Below, in pieces: positions 23,601 to 31,162 of a DNA stretch of 64,000 nucleotides (its first letter is position 1; every line of letters begins with the position of its first letter). Both the position numbers and the translations under genes were made by a program. Source of the stretch: Capra hircus (lineage: Eukaryota; Chordata; Mammalia; Artiodactyla; Bovidae); the NCBI RefSeq assembly GCF_001704415.2, contig NC_030823.1, positions 77,996,458-78,060,457 of the forward strand. The letters run 5' to 3'. The notes under the pieces were generated by a model. That model was given only the letters and a program-made list of their open reading frames with translations. It was not told the origin of the DNA and made no database searches.

Positions 23601-26600
23601 TTGCTGTGAAGTAACGGGACCAGATGCCATGATCTTAGTTTTCTGAATGTTGAGCTTTAAGCCGACTTTGTCACTGTCTTCTTTGACTTTCATCAAGAGG
23701 CTCTTTAGCTCTTTTTCGATTTCTGCCATGGGATGGTGTCATCTGCATATCGGAGGTTATTGATATTTCTCCCGGCAGTCTTGATTCCAGCTTGTGCTTT
23801 ATCCAGTCCAGCGTTACCTGGGAATTAGATATTCCTAAAATATATTTTATTATTCTTGTTAGTTTCTTTGTTAATTTTTCTTTTTTTTTAGTTTTTTTTT
23901 AATAAGCACTCAATATACCACTTTATTTTGGAATAATTAACTTTATCCTTTTTTTCTCTCAGTTTTGTTGAGATGTGATTGGCGTTTAGCACTTTGTAAG
24001 TTTAAGATGCACAGTCTAGTGATTTGATCTACGTATATCGTGAAGTGGTGCCCACAGTAAATCTGCTGAGCATCCATGATCTTGAATAGATAAAACATCT
24101 CAGAAAAAGAAAGGCACGTTTTCTCCTCGTGCTGAGAACTCCTAGGGTCCGTCTCACGGCAGCTCTTGTGTGGTGTGTCACAGCAGCGTCAGGGAAATGG
24201 TAGACGGAGCACCCTGCTGTCATGGAGCACCCTGCTGTCATCGCGCCCCCAGGTCTACATGCTGAAGACGGTGCCCCTTCATCCAGGCGCCCCTCCCCCT
24301 GCCCCTGGCAGCCACAAATCTGATCTCGTTTTCTATGAGTTTGTTTGTTGTTGAAGTACAGTTGACCTACAACACTGTGTTAGTTCCTGTTACACAACAG
24401 AGTGATTCACAGTGATCACCAGGCTTAATCTAGTTGTCATCAGTCACTGCACAGAGTTTACGTAGTGACTGACTGCGCTCCCCACACCTTACACGTCAGC
24501 TGCCTGACTCATTTATCTCGTAACTGGAGGCTTGAACCTCTCAGTCTCCTGCACTTATTTCATTAGTTCTCAAAAGTAGGCTCCTTGCCCATTTTAAATA
24601 GGTTGTGCATACATGCATGCAAACGTATTATGTGTTAAAAAGGGAAAGGAGACTGTGCAAGCTCAATTGCCGTGCACCGGTGTTGCCTGATGAACACTCT
24701 TCTCTAGTTGCCCCTTTTAAATTTCTAACTTTTGTTCAGGATCACAAATCTGTTGTGTCTTTGCAGTCTCGAGCCTTTCTCTGGCGTCACTGAACATGGG
24801 CGATAATGAGAGCTTGCACTCAGGGAAGAGGACCCCGAGGTGAGTCCCAGCGCAGGTGTCTTCCTGAGAACATAGCGTTCTCAGCAAATGCACCGTAATC
24901 ATGGGTGGTTGTAAGCTTTGCTGACTAGGACAGTCTGAGTGTCTGTAAAAAACACAAACATGGAGCGGTCCGTTCGTCTTTCAGTTTTTCCTTTTGGGTT
25001 TAGAGTAGTGGCATCAGTAGGATAGTGCCCGTAACTTGGCCGGCGCTGCTGTGGTGGCTGTGTGACAGCCGAGCTTGAAGCGGAGCGTCCTCGTGTGCAG
25101 CGCGCCAGCCGCTCTAGGTTCCCCCTCTTGTGACTTAGGAAAGCTCCTTTGTACGCTCCCTCTTTCTCAAGGTTGTGTTGGGTTGGCCAAAAAGTTAGTT
25201 TGAGGTTTCAAACCACCTTATGGAAAAAAACAGAATGAAGTTTTTGACCAACCCAGTATATGTATTAGAAGCTAAAAATCAGTATTTCCTGGTCTTACGA
25301 AACATGTTATAACATAGCACCCATATAAAAAAAGGTTCCTAGTGAAGGTCGTCAGGTACTGTCGGTTGTCTTGTGGGAACCTCTATCTGTCCTCCACAGG
25401 TACTCAGGGGGGTGCCCACTGAGGTCTCAGCTCTGCGGCTGTGAACACGACAGAATGACCACCATCTTCTTCTTTTTAAGCCTCTGAGTTGAGTTTGGTT
25501 GGCACTCACCTTCGTTCTCCTGAGCCCCAGATGTTTCTCCTCTATATGGGACATTACAGGGCATGTCTTCTGTCCTTCAGATCAGAGTCTGTAGAAGGCT
25601 TCTTATCTCCGAGCCGGTGTGGGAGCCGGAATGGCGAGAAGGACTGGGAGAACGCCTCCACCACGTCGTCCGTGGCCTCAGGGACAGAGTACACAGGTGA
25701 GTGCCCGCCCGTCCTTGGGAAGCAGTTGGGCAGGGGTTGAGACGTGATGCGGGGTGCGCTGCCCGCGGAGGGCCGATCGGAAACGTGGCTAAGGCAGGCG
25801 GCCTCTTTCAGGTAAGTCAGTGTCTGTGATACGCTTCCAGTCAGAGTGGTGGCGACTTGTCCCAGTTGAATTAGCTTCAGAAAAATAGCAATAGCCCTCA
25901 GCCCTCAGCCCCCCGCTTCTCCCTTCGAAACCCTGCCCGTCTCTGTGTTGTAGTCTGGGTCTGGGGCTGTCTCAGTTTGATCTACAGAGGTCCCTCCGCC
26001 CCACATCAGTCATGAGTGTGGGGAACAGCTCGGCTCCGCCAAGTGCTTCCCCTCATGAGGGCCTTCAGGGTCTGGAGCAAGCGTTGAGAGGCTCTGAAAG
26101 ATAAAGGAAGGCCTTAGGTCCAGGAGGGCACCTGGTCTCTCTCTGTTGGGGGAGGCATTGTCGAAGGAGAAGCACGCAGAATACCACGTGGGTGAGAACT
26201 GAAGCAGCGAAGCAGGAGAGAAAGTGGGAACGGCCGAGGAGAGGTAGGCAGGAGAGGTGACCGGGGCCACCTGCATCCCGCTGGCATCCGGCTGACCCCC
26301 AAGTGGTCCCCGAAGGCCCAGGGGACAGAGCTTGCTGACTTCCCCAGAGTTGTTTCCTCCCTACCCTGTGGCTCCAGCCGGCCCAGCAGCCTATAAGGTC
26401 AGTGCAACAGCCGTGTCTGCCGGGCCCAGGGGAGCCCAGACCTGCGGGGCTGTCAGACACACAGTGAACCTTCCAGGAATTACATGGCTGCAGGACCACT
26501 GGTAGCTCTGAGTCAGCCATGGTGGGAGTAATTTATTCCAGATATAGGTAAACATGACAAATCAGGGCTAATTGTTTTCTCTTCCAAAGAACTGGTTTCT

Positions 26601-27953
26601 CTGCATGCTTACTGAAGGCCTCCTTGAGGAGGTGAGTGTGAGGGAGGAGGGGCCTTCTCAGGTGCAAACATTCCAGGAAAGTGGCAGAAAGTGCTGCCCT
26701 CCAGGCCACCTCAGGAGGCTGGAGGAGACCGCGAGGTGTAACCCCGCAGATAAAACCGTGTCCTGACGTAAAGGGCAGAGCCTTCATGTTAGAGTTTGAT
26801 CATGTGGAGACAATTGTATCATTTAATAATGCTATACAAATGGTACTAATAAGTAGCATTTCTGATTTAGCAAAGTTATTTTTACTGTTATTGTTATTAA
26901 ATTCTTATAGGACCAAAGCTCTTCAAAGAACCCAGTGCAAAATCCAATAAGCACATAATACAAAATGCTTTAGCTCATTGCTGTTTGGCTGGAAAAGTAA
27001 ATGAAGGTCAGAAGAAAAAAATTCTGGAGGTAAGCATGTTCGCATGAAAGTTAGGGTGGGCAACGCCTTAAAATTGTAGGAATCGTCTCTTTCAACTCAA
27101 GAAAAAGCACTCCTTAGGGACTCCTAGAATTTCAGCCGCATATGAAGGGTGTGTAACTATGTTTTCATTATTAGACGGACTTAACTCTCAGATGGGATTC
27201 TGGAAGACTGCACATTTCGTTCAAGACTAGGCATAGACTTAAGATGAAAATATAAAATTATAAAATAATTTCTTCCCCAGAGTCACTCAGTCACATTTCA
27301 TAAGCGTAGATTACGTGATTTGCCTTTTTTAAAATGGAGCTGTGTCGCAAAGGAGACGGCCAGTGCCTGGCTGTCAGTGGTAGGGACTTAGCAGATCCCG
27401 CAGACCCTGACGCTCCTCCAGGGTCTTCATTCCGGCACAGCCAGCAGGTCCTCAGCCGTGAGGGGCCTGCACACGCTTCAGCCCCAGCGTGCTGGGCTTG
27501 CATTACGTGCCCCTCACTTTAGCTGCTCGGGAGTTTCGGTTTTAAACTACACGTCACGAGATGTAGCACAGCTATGTGAACGTTTCGTGCTCAGCAGAAC
27601 GTTTAAGGGCTTTCATTGTTATCTTGCTTTTGTTTGTGACCCTGAAGGAAATGGAGAAGTCAGATGCCAACAACTTCCTGATCCTGTTCCGGGACTCAGG
27701 CTGCCAGTTCCGGTCTCTGTACGCCTACTGCCCGGACACTGAAGAGATCAGTAAGCTGGCTGGGATAGGACCGAAGTCTGTCACCAAGAAGATGATCGAG
27801 GGCCTTTACAAGTACAATTCTGACAGGAAACAGTTCAGCCACATACCTGCTAAAACTCTCTCTGCCAGTGTTGACGCGATCACCATTCACAGCCATTTGT
27901 GGCAGGCCAAGAGGCCAGTGACACCCAAAAAACTGCTACCCACTAAAGCATAG
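5496..27953 (+). CDS. CAMSAP2: CAMSAP2, calmodulin-regulated spectrin-associated protein 2 (3' part, 13 coding exons)
   Basis: CAMSAP2 binds and stabilises growing microtubule minus ends in the cytoplasm and so organises non-centrosomal arrays. Thirteen exons can be joined here: 5496-5637, 5998-6137, 11109-11202, 12848-12932, 15700-15782, 16031-16100, 16355-18452, 20955-21091, 21658-21878, 24767-24839, 25581-25696, 26911-27029 and 27648-27953. All junctions are GT-AG and phases agree throughout, giving 3684 nt, or 1227 residues plus TAG. In order they encode most of the CAMSAP CH domain, a long Ser/Pro-rich linker, the spectrin-binding coiled coil CC1, CC2, a basic microtubule-binding segment, the charged coiled coil CC3 and the C-terminal CKK domain. 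The family protein is about 1490 residues, so roughly 260 N-terminal residues must lie left of the window. CAMSAP2 rather than CAMSAP1 or CAMSAP3 is supported by the wording of the CH and CKK segments and by GPR25 and INAVA as neighbours. Identification is from remembered family sequence, not a search. Confidence 0.96.
5638..5997. other. CAMSAP2 intron with microsatellite
   Basis: Short intron of 360 bp. Apart from the splice sites it holds the compound TG/GA microsatellite at 5824-5891, which lies about 105 bp upstream of the next acceptor. Confidence 0.9.
5824..5891. repeat. Compound (TG)n(AG)n microsatellite
   Basis: About 21 uninterrupted TG units pass directly into about 12 AG units. 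It is likely polymorphic. Confidence 0.98.
5998..6137 (+). CDS. CAMSAP2: CAMSAP2 exon (CH domain, middle)
   Basis: Acceptor TCTGAAG, donor GTACGC. Encodes ICLKETMSLADSLYNLQLIQ and continues to ...EDMLYAAASIK, ending in phase 0. The wording is characteristic of the CAMSAP2 CH domain. Confidence 0.96.
6491..6650 (+). mobile_element. CHR-type tRNA-derived SINE
   Basis: Reads 'ccctggtggcccagtggctg' ... 'gggttcgacccctggtcagg' ... 'gtgccgcacagtgcagcc', ending near 'gataataaag'. This is the cetartiodactyl CHR family, a tRNA-Glu-like head with a box B motif GGTTCGA. Confidence 0.75.
8430..9440 (-). mobile_element. L1 LINE 3' end (ORF2 end and 3' UTR), interrupted by a SINE
   Basis: The minus-strand L1 is recognisable from 'cagctttattgaggtata' at 8445, the 'ttagattctacgtgcaagtg' block at 8898, and the ORF2-end block at about 9130-9420, which includes 'ggtatctcattgtggttttg'. 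A Bov-tA copy splits it at 8466. Diverged and dead. Confidence 0.8.
8466..8661 (-). mobile_element. Bov-tA SINE
   Basis: The reverse complement of the ruminant SINE: 'cactcagtcatgtcggactc' through 'ctggagtgggttgccatttc' to 'cactgagcccctagggaagg'. It is inserted in the older L1. Confidence 0.9.
9690..9900 (+). mobile_element. Ancient interspersed repeat (L2/MIR-like)
   Basis: Contains 'catgtgccaggcactgcctt' and a following tail typical of mammalian-wide old repeats. The family cannot be fixed by eye. Confidence 0.4.
10690..10835 (-). mobile_element. CHR-type SINE, minus strand
   Basis: 'ttttggccgtgctgcgtggc' ... 'accagggatcaaaccgaagc' ... 'gaccgccaggcagttcc' is the reverse complement of a CHR SINE. 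Confidence 0.75.
11109..11202 (+). CDS. CAMSAP2: CAMSAP2 exon (end of CH domain)
   Basis: Acceptor CTCTTTTCAG, donor GTGATC. Encodes SNYLVFMAELFWWFEVVKPS, then FVQPRVAHPQG. The FWWFE motif is the CAMSAP CH-domain end. Confidence 0.96.
11612..11653. repeat. (AT)n microsatellite
   Basis: About 21 perfect AT units. Confidence 0.98.
11880..12330. promoter_or_regulatory. Intronic CpG-rich block
   Basis: Abrupt change from AT-rich intron to DNA dense in CpG and GGGCGGGGC-type (Sp1-like) sites, broken by a purine-rich patch at 12050-12095. No coding exon was recognised. Function is unproven. Confidence 0.35.
12848..12932 (+). CDS. CAMSAP2: CAMSAP2 exon (linker after CH domain)
   Basis: Acceptor 'tttcccgtag', donor GTGAGT. 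Encodes EPVEDPPSVPVLNAAQEGPL and continues to ...DSSDLTP. The PVLNAA segment matches the family. Confidence 0.93.
12933..15699. other. CAMSAP2 intron
   Basis: The first 0.8 kb is AT-rich. A GC-richer tract follows at about 13.75-15.15 kb. No repeat family or exon could be named with confidence. Confidence 0.6.
15700..15782 (+). CDS. CAMSAP2: CAMSAP2 exon (linker, two possible 5' ends)
   Basis: Acceptor 'tatgttgcag', donor GTAATG. Encodes GEGAAFTYSRPHLPSRHLQP then QPPPSAS. A second AG at 15747, preceded by a pyrimidine-rich tract, would start the exon at 15748 without changing frame. Confidence 0.92.
16031..16100 (+). CDS. CAMSAP2: CAMSAP2 exon (linker)
   Basis: Acceptor GCATTTGAAG, donor GTAAAC. 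Encodes GIRRSSSMSYVDGFIGTWPK then EK. This Ser-rich segment is strongly conserved in the family. Confidence 0.95.
16355..18452 (+). CDS. CAMSAP2: CAMSAP2 large central exon (CC1, CC2, microtubule-binding segment)
   Basis: This 2098 bp exon, with acceptor 'cttttttttcag' and donor GTAAGA, encodes about 699 residues. It opens with SSVHGVSFDISF and ends ...FFFK. A disordered Ser/Thr/Pro linker comes first, including the conserved EDIPETMDEDSSLRDYTVSL stretch near 16917. The basic coiled coil CC1 (about 17297-17440, LLASEVVHLRMKLEEKRRAI) is the spectrin-binding region. CC2 lies at about 17713-17820. The basic Pro-rich microtubule-binding segment is at about 17906-18090 (TPPRSVDSLPRLRRFSPSQV). Codon third positions are overwhelmingly G or C across much of the exon, and the poorly conserved parts have become rich in Pro, Ala, Gly and Arg. 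Its antisense strand is also open for long stretches, which is a by-product of that composition. Confidence 0.96.
18453..20954. other. CAMSAP2 intron
   Basis: A 2.5 kb intron of mixed composition with GC-richer unique DNA at about 19.53-20.40 kb. No repeat or RNA gene was recognised. Confidence 0.6.
20955..21091 (+). CDS. CAMSAP2: CAMSAP2 exon (coiled coil CC3, first half)
   Basis: Acceptor 'tcattccctag', donor GTGGGG. Encodes DDQKAENDMAMKRAALLEKR and continues as a Lys/Arg/Glu-rich helix to ...EMEHRKEET. Confidence 0.95.
21092..21657. other. CAMSAP2 intron with C-rich minisatellite
   Basis: A 566 bp intron. Its 3' half is a degenerate C-rich tandem array (21383-21605) that runs close to the next acceptor. 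Confidence 0.9.
21383..21605. repeat. Degenerate minisatellite, ACGCACGCTCACCGCC-like units
   Basis: Imperfect units of about 15-25 bp built from 'acgcacgctcaccgcc' with variable C-runs. The last part turns into pure C-rich sequence ('ccccgccccgccccgccccg'). The complementary strand is G-rich. Confidence 0.9.
21658..21878 (+). CDS. CAMSAP2: CAMSAP2 exon (coiled coil CC3, second half)
   Basis: Acceptor 'ttggtctccag', donor GTAACG. Encodes a charged helix, RTEEERQKKEDERARREFIR then QEYLRRKQLKLMEDMD, followed by a basic tail with KKQRPKSIHRDHLESPKTP. Confidence 0.96.
22215..22915 (+). mobile_element. Ruminant L1 3' tail with internal TG expansion
   Basis: The left flank reads 'ttactgcacagcacagggaa' and the right flank reads 'gactgaatcaccttgcttaa' ... 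'aacacagcattgtaaatta'. These are the two sides of the usual L1-BT tail. The short TG/TA run normally between them has grown to about 450 bp. Confidence 0.75.
22390..22843. repeat. Long alternating TG/CG dinucleotide tract
   Basis: About 450 bp of nearly pure alternating pyrimidine-purine DNA (GTGTGCGCGTGTGTGC-like). It leaves several frames open on both strands as Val/Cys or His/Thr repeats; these are not genes. Confidence 0.98.
23000..23815 (-). mobile_element. BovB (RTE clade) LINE, 3' part with reverse-transcriptase remnant
   Basis: The minus strand carries the 3' end of BovB, whose tail is shared with Bov-tA. An open remnant of the reverse transcriptase C-terminal region lies at 23259-23729, including KVGLKLNIQKTKIMASGP and WYWRRLLRVSW. 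It is 5'-truncated and not functional. BovB is known for horizontal transfer between squamates and ruminants. Confidence 0.9.
23930..24590 (-). mobile_element. L1 LINE 3' UTR fragments, minus strand
   Basis: Begins 'cagttttgttgagatgtgat', passes 'gtgatttgatctacgtatat', and a second tail-like piece begins at 24350 ('gaagtacagttgacctacaa'). Both are typical inverted L1 3' ends. An 18-bp perfect duplication lies at 24206-24241. Confidence 0.7.
24767..24839 (+). CDS. CAMSAP2: CAMSAP2 exon (linker before CKK)
   Basis: Acceptor 'gtgtctttgcag', donor GTGAGT. Encodes SSLSLASLNMGDNESLHSGK then RTP, a Ser-rich linker. Confidence 0.95.
24840..25580. other. CAMSAP2 intron with mariner MITE
   Basis: A 741 bp intron of mostly unique DNA, plus an inverted-repeat mariner-derived element at 25179-25256. 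Confidence 0.85.
25179..25256. mobile_element. Short mariner-type MITE
   Basis: About 78 bp, near-palindromic. The left end TGGGTTGGCCAAAAAGTT is answered at the right end by a TTTTTGACCAACCCA inverted copy with one mismatch in the first 15 bp, and the right end is followed by 'gtata'. This matches internally deleted mariner elements common in ruminants. Confidence 0.75.
25581..25696 (+). CDS. CAMSAP2: CAMSAP2 exon (linker before CKK)
   Basis: Acceptor 'tgtccttcag', donor GTGAGT. Encodes SESVEGFLSPSRCGSRNGEK then DWENASTTSSVASGTEYT. Conserved Ser-rich linker. Confidence 0.96.
25697..26910. other. CAMSAP2 intron
   Basis: A 1.2 kb intron. No repeat family, RNA or alternative exon was recognised. 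Confidence 0.6.
26911..27029 (+). CDS. CAMSAP2: CAMSAP2 exon (CKK domain, first part)
   Basis: Acceptor 'aattcttatag', donor GTAAGC. Encodes PKLFKEPSAKSNKHIIQNAL then AHCCLAGKVNEGQKKKILE. This is the start of the CKK fold that recognises the microtubule minus end. Confidence 0.97.
27030..27647. other. Last CAMSAP2 intron
   Basis: A 618 bp intron; nothing recognisable beyond the splice sites. Confidence 0.75.
27648..27953 (+). CDS. CAMSAP2: CAMSAP2 last coding exon (CKK domain, end)
   Basis: Acceptor 'tgtgaccctgaag', which has a weak pyrimidine tract close to the AG. Encodes EMEKSDANNFLILFRDSGCQ and continues through FRSLYAYCPDTEEISKLAGI and GPKSVTKKMIEGLYKYNSDR to ...KKLLPTKA and TAG at 27951. 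This is the conserved C-terminal end of the CKK domain. Confidence 0.97.
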   Translation, partial: EMEKSDANNFLILFRDSGCQFRSLYAYCPDTEEISKLAGIGPKSVTKKMIEGLYKYNSDRKQFSHIPAKTLSASVDAITIHSHLWQAKRPVTPKKLLPTKA

Positions 27954-29592
27954 GGGCTGGGAGATACCTGCTTCTGAACGTTCATGGTAAGTTTGCACTT
28001 CATCCCTCCTGCCTATAGAAATCCTTTCTAATTGCCAACAGACTTCTAGTCATTGAAACTGGACGTTCAGCCCTGTTGTCATGACAACTGGAATGTAGAC
28101 CGCAGTGCTGGAGACACACCGAGGTGACAGGCCAGGTGATGGCGGGTGTCCGGCTCACTGGTGGAGGTTTGCCTGCTGGGTTCTCGATGCAGCAAAGCGC
28201 TGAGTTCTCGCACGCGCGCACACTAGTTGGCGTGTGGCCAGGATCATCAGCTGTGTGTTTTTGTTTGTTGCCTTTTTTTTTTTTTTTTAACTTTTTAATG
28301 TACATGAGTGTCTTCAGATGGTTTATTTGGCTGTTTTTCTCCCCTGGGAGTTTGTTCCAGGATGACGTTTGTATTTGGTTTCATGTGGAGATCACAAGAG
28401 TAGGAAGTAGGCCTGCGGAGACACCTCGAGCCGTTCTTAGGACGCGGAGAGAAACACTAGTGCCGTGCTTCAGCAGTGCCGGCGCATTGGCCAAATGACC
28501 CTGCGAAGCACTCACAGGTCTGTGTTTATTATTCACTCAAGTATTAATGTTTTCCTATGAAACAAGAGGAGTTGTAAAGAGCTGCTATAGTTCACTTGAA
28601 ACCACGTGAGCTTAACCAAGAAGATGTTATAAGAAGTTGCTGATTAAATCAGAGCTGTTTTTACACCACTTCTAGCCAACTCAGAATAATTTAGATTGTT
28701 CTTTTAACAAAAAGGCCTTCTGTCTCTTTTGAAGCATGTCACTTTATAAGCTGGCAGAAATGAGCGACACTTTGAGTAGTCTGAGCCTGAAGATGGAGGA
28801 CTTCCTGCCACATGCTCTCGAGAGGTCTTTCCGTTGTATTTATAACTGATACAAAAGTTATATTTAGAGTTTTTAAACATGTACAAAGGGCTACGTTTTA
28901 ATTTTAAAATAGCTTCACATTCTTTCACTGATTCTGAGTTTTTCTTCTTTTTCATCCTTTTCAAGTGGGACAGCCTAGATTAAGTACACACTTGAACTCT
29001 TCCCTGTGTGATTTTTGTTCCTTTAACAGTGCATACCAGAGGGTTAGTTGGGGAAAAACTTCATTCTCAGGAAAAGACTTGAATGATTCTGTGACCTTGT
29101 TATGTTTCAGTGTTGTGACAACATGTAAACTTAGACGGAAAGACAGTATCGTAGCGTGTGTGAGACGCATAGTCTGTCTTCTTTAATGGGAAGTAGAGAC
29201 AAAAATATATACACTTCTCCAACTGAGTTGTTCAGAGAAATTAACTAATATCTCATATGATGATGTATCCACTTATTTTTTAAAGAGAGTAGGAGTGAGG
29301 TGTTCCTGGACTGTGCCTCTCTCTTATAAGGCCTTCGGCGTCAGTGCGTCTGGCCTATCAGCATCTTCTCAAATGCTGTCAATACTTTACTGTAATTTAT
29401 GTTCTTATATTTATGTATATTTGTTTAAACTGTAAAAAAGAAAATTTCACAGATCTTTTTCCTATACCTGTGCAAGAAGATTATGTGTGTAGCTCAGAAC
29501 TATTTGTGATCTGCTGTTTGCATGTACAAGACCAGGATATATGTAACTCTTATATTTTAAGTGTATACATACTGTGTATATAAAACATGAAG

Positions 29593-29598
29593 ATTAAA
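29593..29598 (+). terminator. CAMSAP2: Possible proximal polyadenylation signal (ATTAAA)
   Basis: The ATTAAA variant is followed by a weakly T-rich stretch. It would give a 3' UTR of about 1.65 kb. Alternative to the distal site. Confidence 0.35.
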
Positions 29599-30473
29599 AC
29601 TGAGGGATTGCACATTTTACCTTTCAGACAACCATTTCGGTCACAATTAGAAGGAAATGATTGTCAAATAGATTGACTAGTTTAAAAAAATAGTGAACCT
29701 AATCAAAATGGGGTAATAGTCAAAAGGAGAGTTAACAAGCCTTCAACATTACTAAATTTGTTCTTTTTAATCAACGAAATTGCCCTTATCAAAGCAGTCT
29801 TCTTGGTGATACTACTTGGCCATTAAATTTTTTTAAACTGAATGCAAGACAATGGGGGAAGTAACTGTGAAACCAGACAGGACCACCCTTTGTTCTCAAG
29901 TCTGCGTGTGCCCAGTGACGTCTGTAAGGTCTGAAGGTAGAATGTGAATACCGCCACAAGAGCTCCTGGCTCTCAGTGTGATGGTTCACTTTATTCATGC
30001 AGAAGGAATATGGATATATTTAAGTCTGTGGATTTTTTTAAATTATGTTTTTAAAATTATACAAATGAGAATTATGCTATTTCGTAAAGTCTGGAGATAG
30101 TCATCAACTTATGGAAACACGTTGGTGCTTCTCCTCATCGGAGGCCACGTTGCTGGATACTTGCTCAGTTGAGTTTGCCAGACCCTTGTCGCAGTCACCA
30201 GTGCGGCCTGTCAGGTTCTGCCGTGCGACAGGCGCTGGGAAGCTTTTCATCCCCCTCAGTTGTGTTATGACTGTTACAGTTCAGTTGGCTGTTTTTAAAG
30301 CCAAACCCAGCTTTTTAATTGTGGTTCCGTGGACACTTGGGGCGATGTACAGTGTCTGGTGTGCTGCCTGTCCACTCGGGAGCGTTACTTACAGGTTTTT
30401 TACGATGCTGTGCTGTAAAATACTGTCCTATTTGCTACTTCCTGGTGCAGTGTAGTTCTTCCCCTTTCATTTG

Positions 30474-30479
30474 AATAAA
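30474..30479 (+). terminator. CAMSAP2: CAMSAP2 polyadenylation signal (AATAAA)
   Basis: Canonical AATAAA followed within 30 bp by the U-rich 'ccttttctgtttctc', the usual downstream element. Confidence 0.7.
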
Positions 30480-30950
30480 AGCATGGCACCGAACGTCCTT
30501 TTCTGTTTCTCGACTAAAATACGGGGTCTTGGGGCTAATATTTGAACCTGGGCAAACGCATCACTTGGTTTTCCTGTCTCTCAACCTCTGTTTAAATTGA
30601 ACAAGTGAGGTATTCATGAGAGGTGATTAGTACTAGAAGTTGAGTCCTGACTTAGTGTGGAAAGTCTGTCGCTGTCTGTGCTCAGCTCAGACGGTCTACA
30701 CAGTGGTGCAGAGACGTTTGTGCTCACCTTGCATTAATTTTGCCTGTATTTCTTCCTTTTTTTTGGTGAATTGATAATTAAAATGCCAGAATTAACCCTC
30801 TGCGCCTCTACAAGTGAGTATCTGCTGAGCTCGCCCAGCTCTGGCAGCAGTGGGAGCCAGGTCTCAACAATCATTCCATAAGCTTCACTTTGATTTTGTG
30901 GATTCTCCTCATTCAGACCAGAGCACTTACAGAAAAACCTAAAAAGTGTG

Positions 30951-31162
30951 TGAAGGGAAAGTGTTAGTCGCTCAGTCGTGTCCAACCCCGTGACCTCTGG
31001 ACTGGAGCTCGCCAGGCTCCTCTGTCCATGGGATTCTCCAAGCGAGAGTACTGGAGAGGGGAACCATTCCCTTCTCCAGGGGGTCTTCCATGGATTGAAA
31101 ACCCGCGTGTCCTGCATTGCAGGCAGGTTTTTTTTACCACCTGAGCCACCAGGGAAACCCAC
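30951..31162 (-). mobile_element. Bov-tA SINE
   Basis: 'gtcgctcagtcgtgtccaac' ... 'ctctgtccatgggattctcc' ... 'cctgagccaccagggaaacc': a reverse-complement ruminant SINE. Confidence 0.92.

Larger units (their letters stand above)
21879..24766. other. CAMSAP2 intron, dense with LINEs
   Basis: Contains a plus-strand ruminant L1 tail carrying a long TG/CG tract (about 22215-22915), a minus-strand BovB copy (23000-23815) and minus-strand L1 fragments (23930-24590). Little unique DNA remains. Confidence 0.85.
27954..30495 (+). other. CAMSAP2: CAMSAP2 3' UTR
   Basis: The sequence runs without a convincing exon or repeat from the TAG to an AATAAA at 30474, about 2.5 kb, which is a plausible length for this mRNA. 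It is AT-rich with several T-rich stretches. A poly-T run lies at 28270-28290. The 3' end is inferred from the signal alone. Confidence 0.75.

Noticed and set aside
23259..23729. 156-codon minus-strand frame as a host gene
   Set aside because: It is the reverse-transcriptase remnant of a truncated BovB element.
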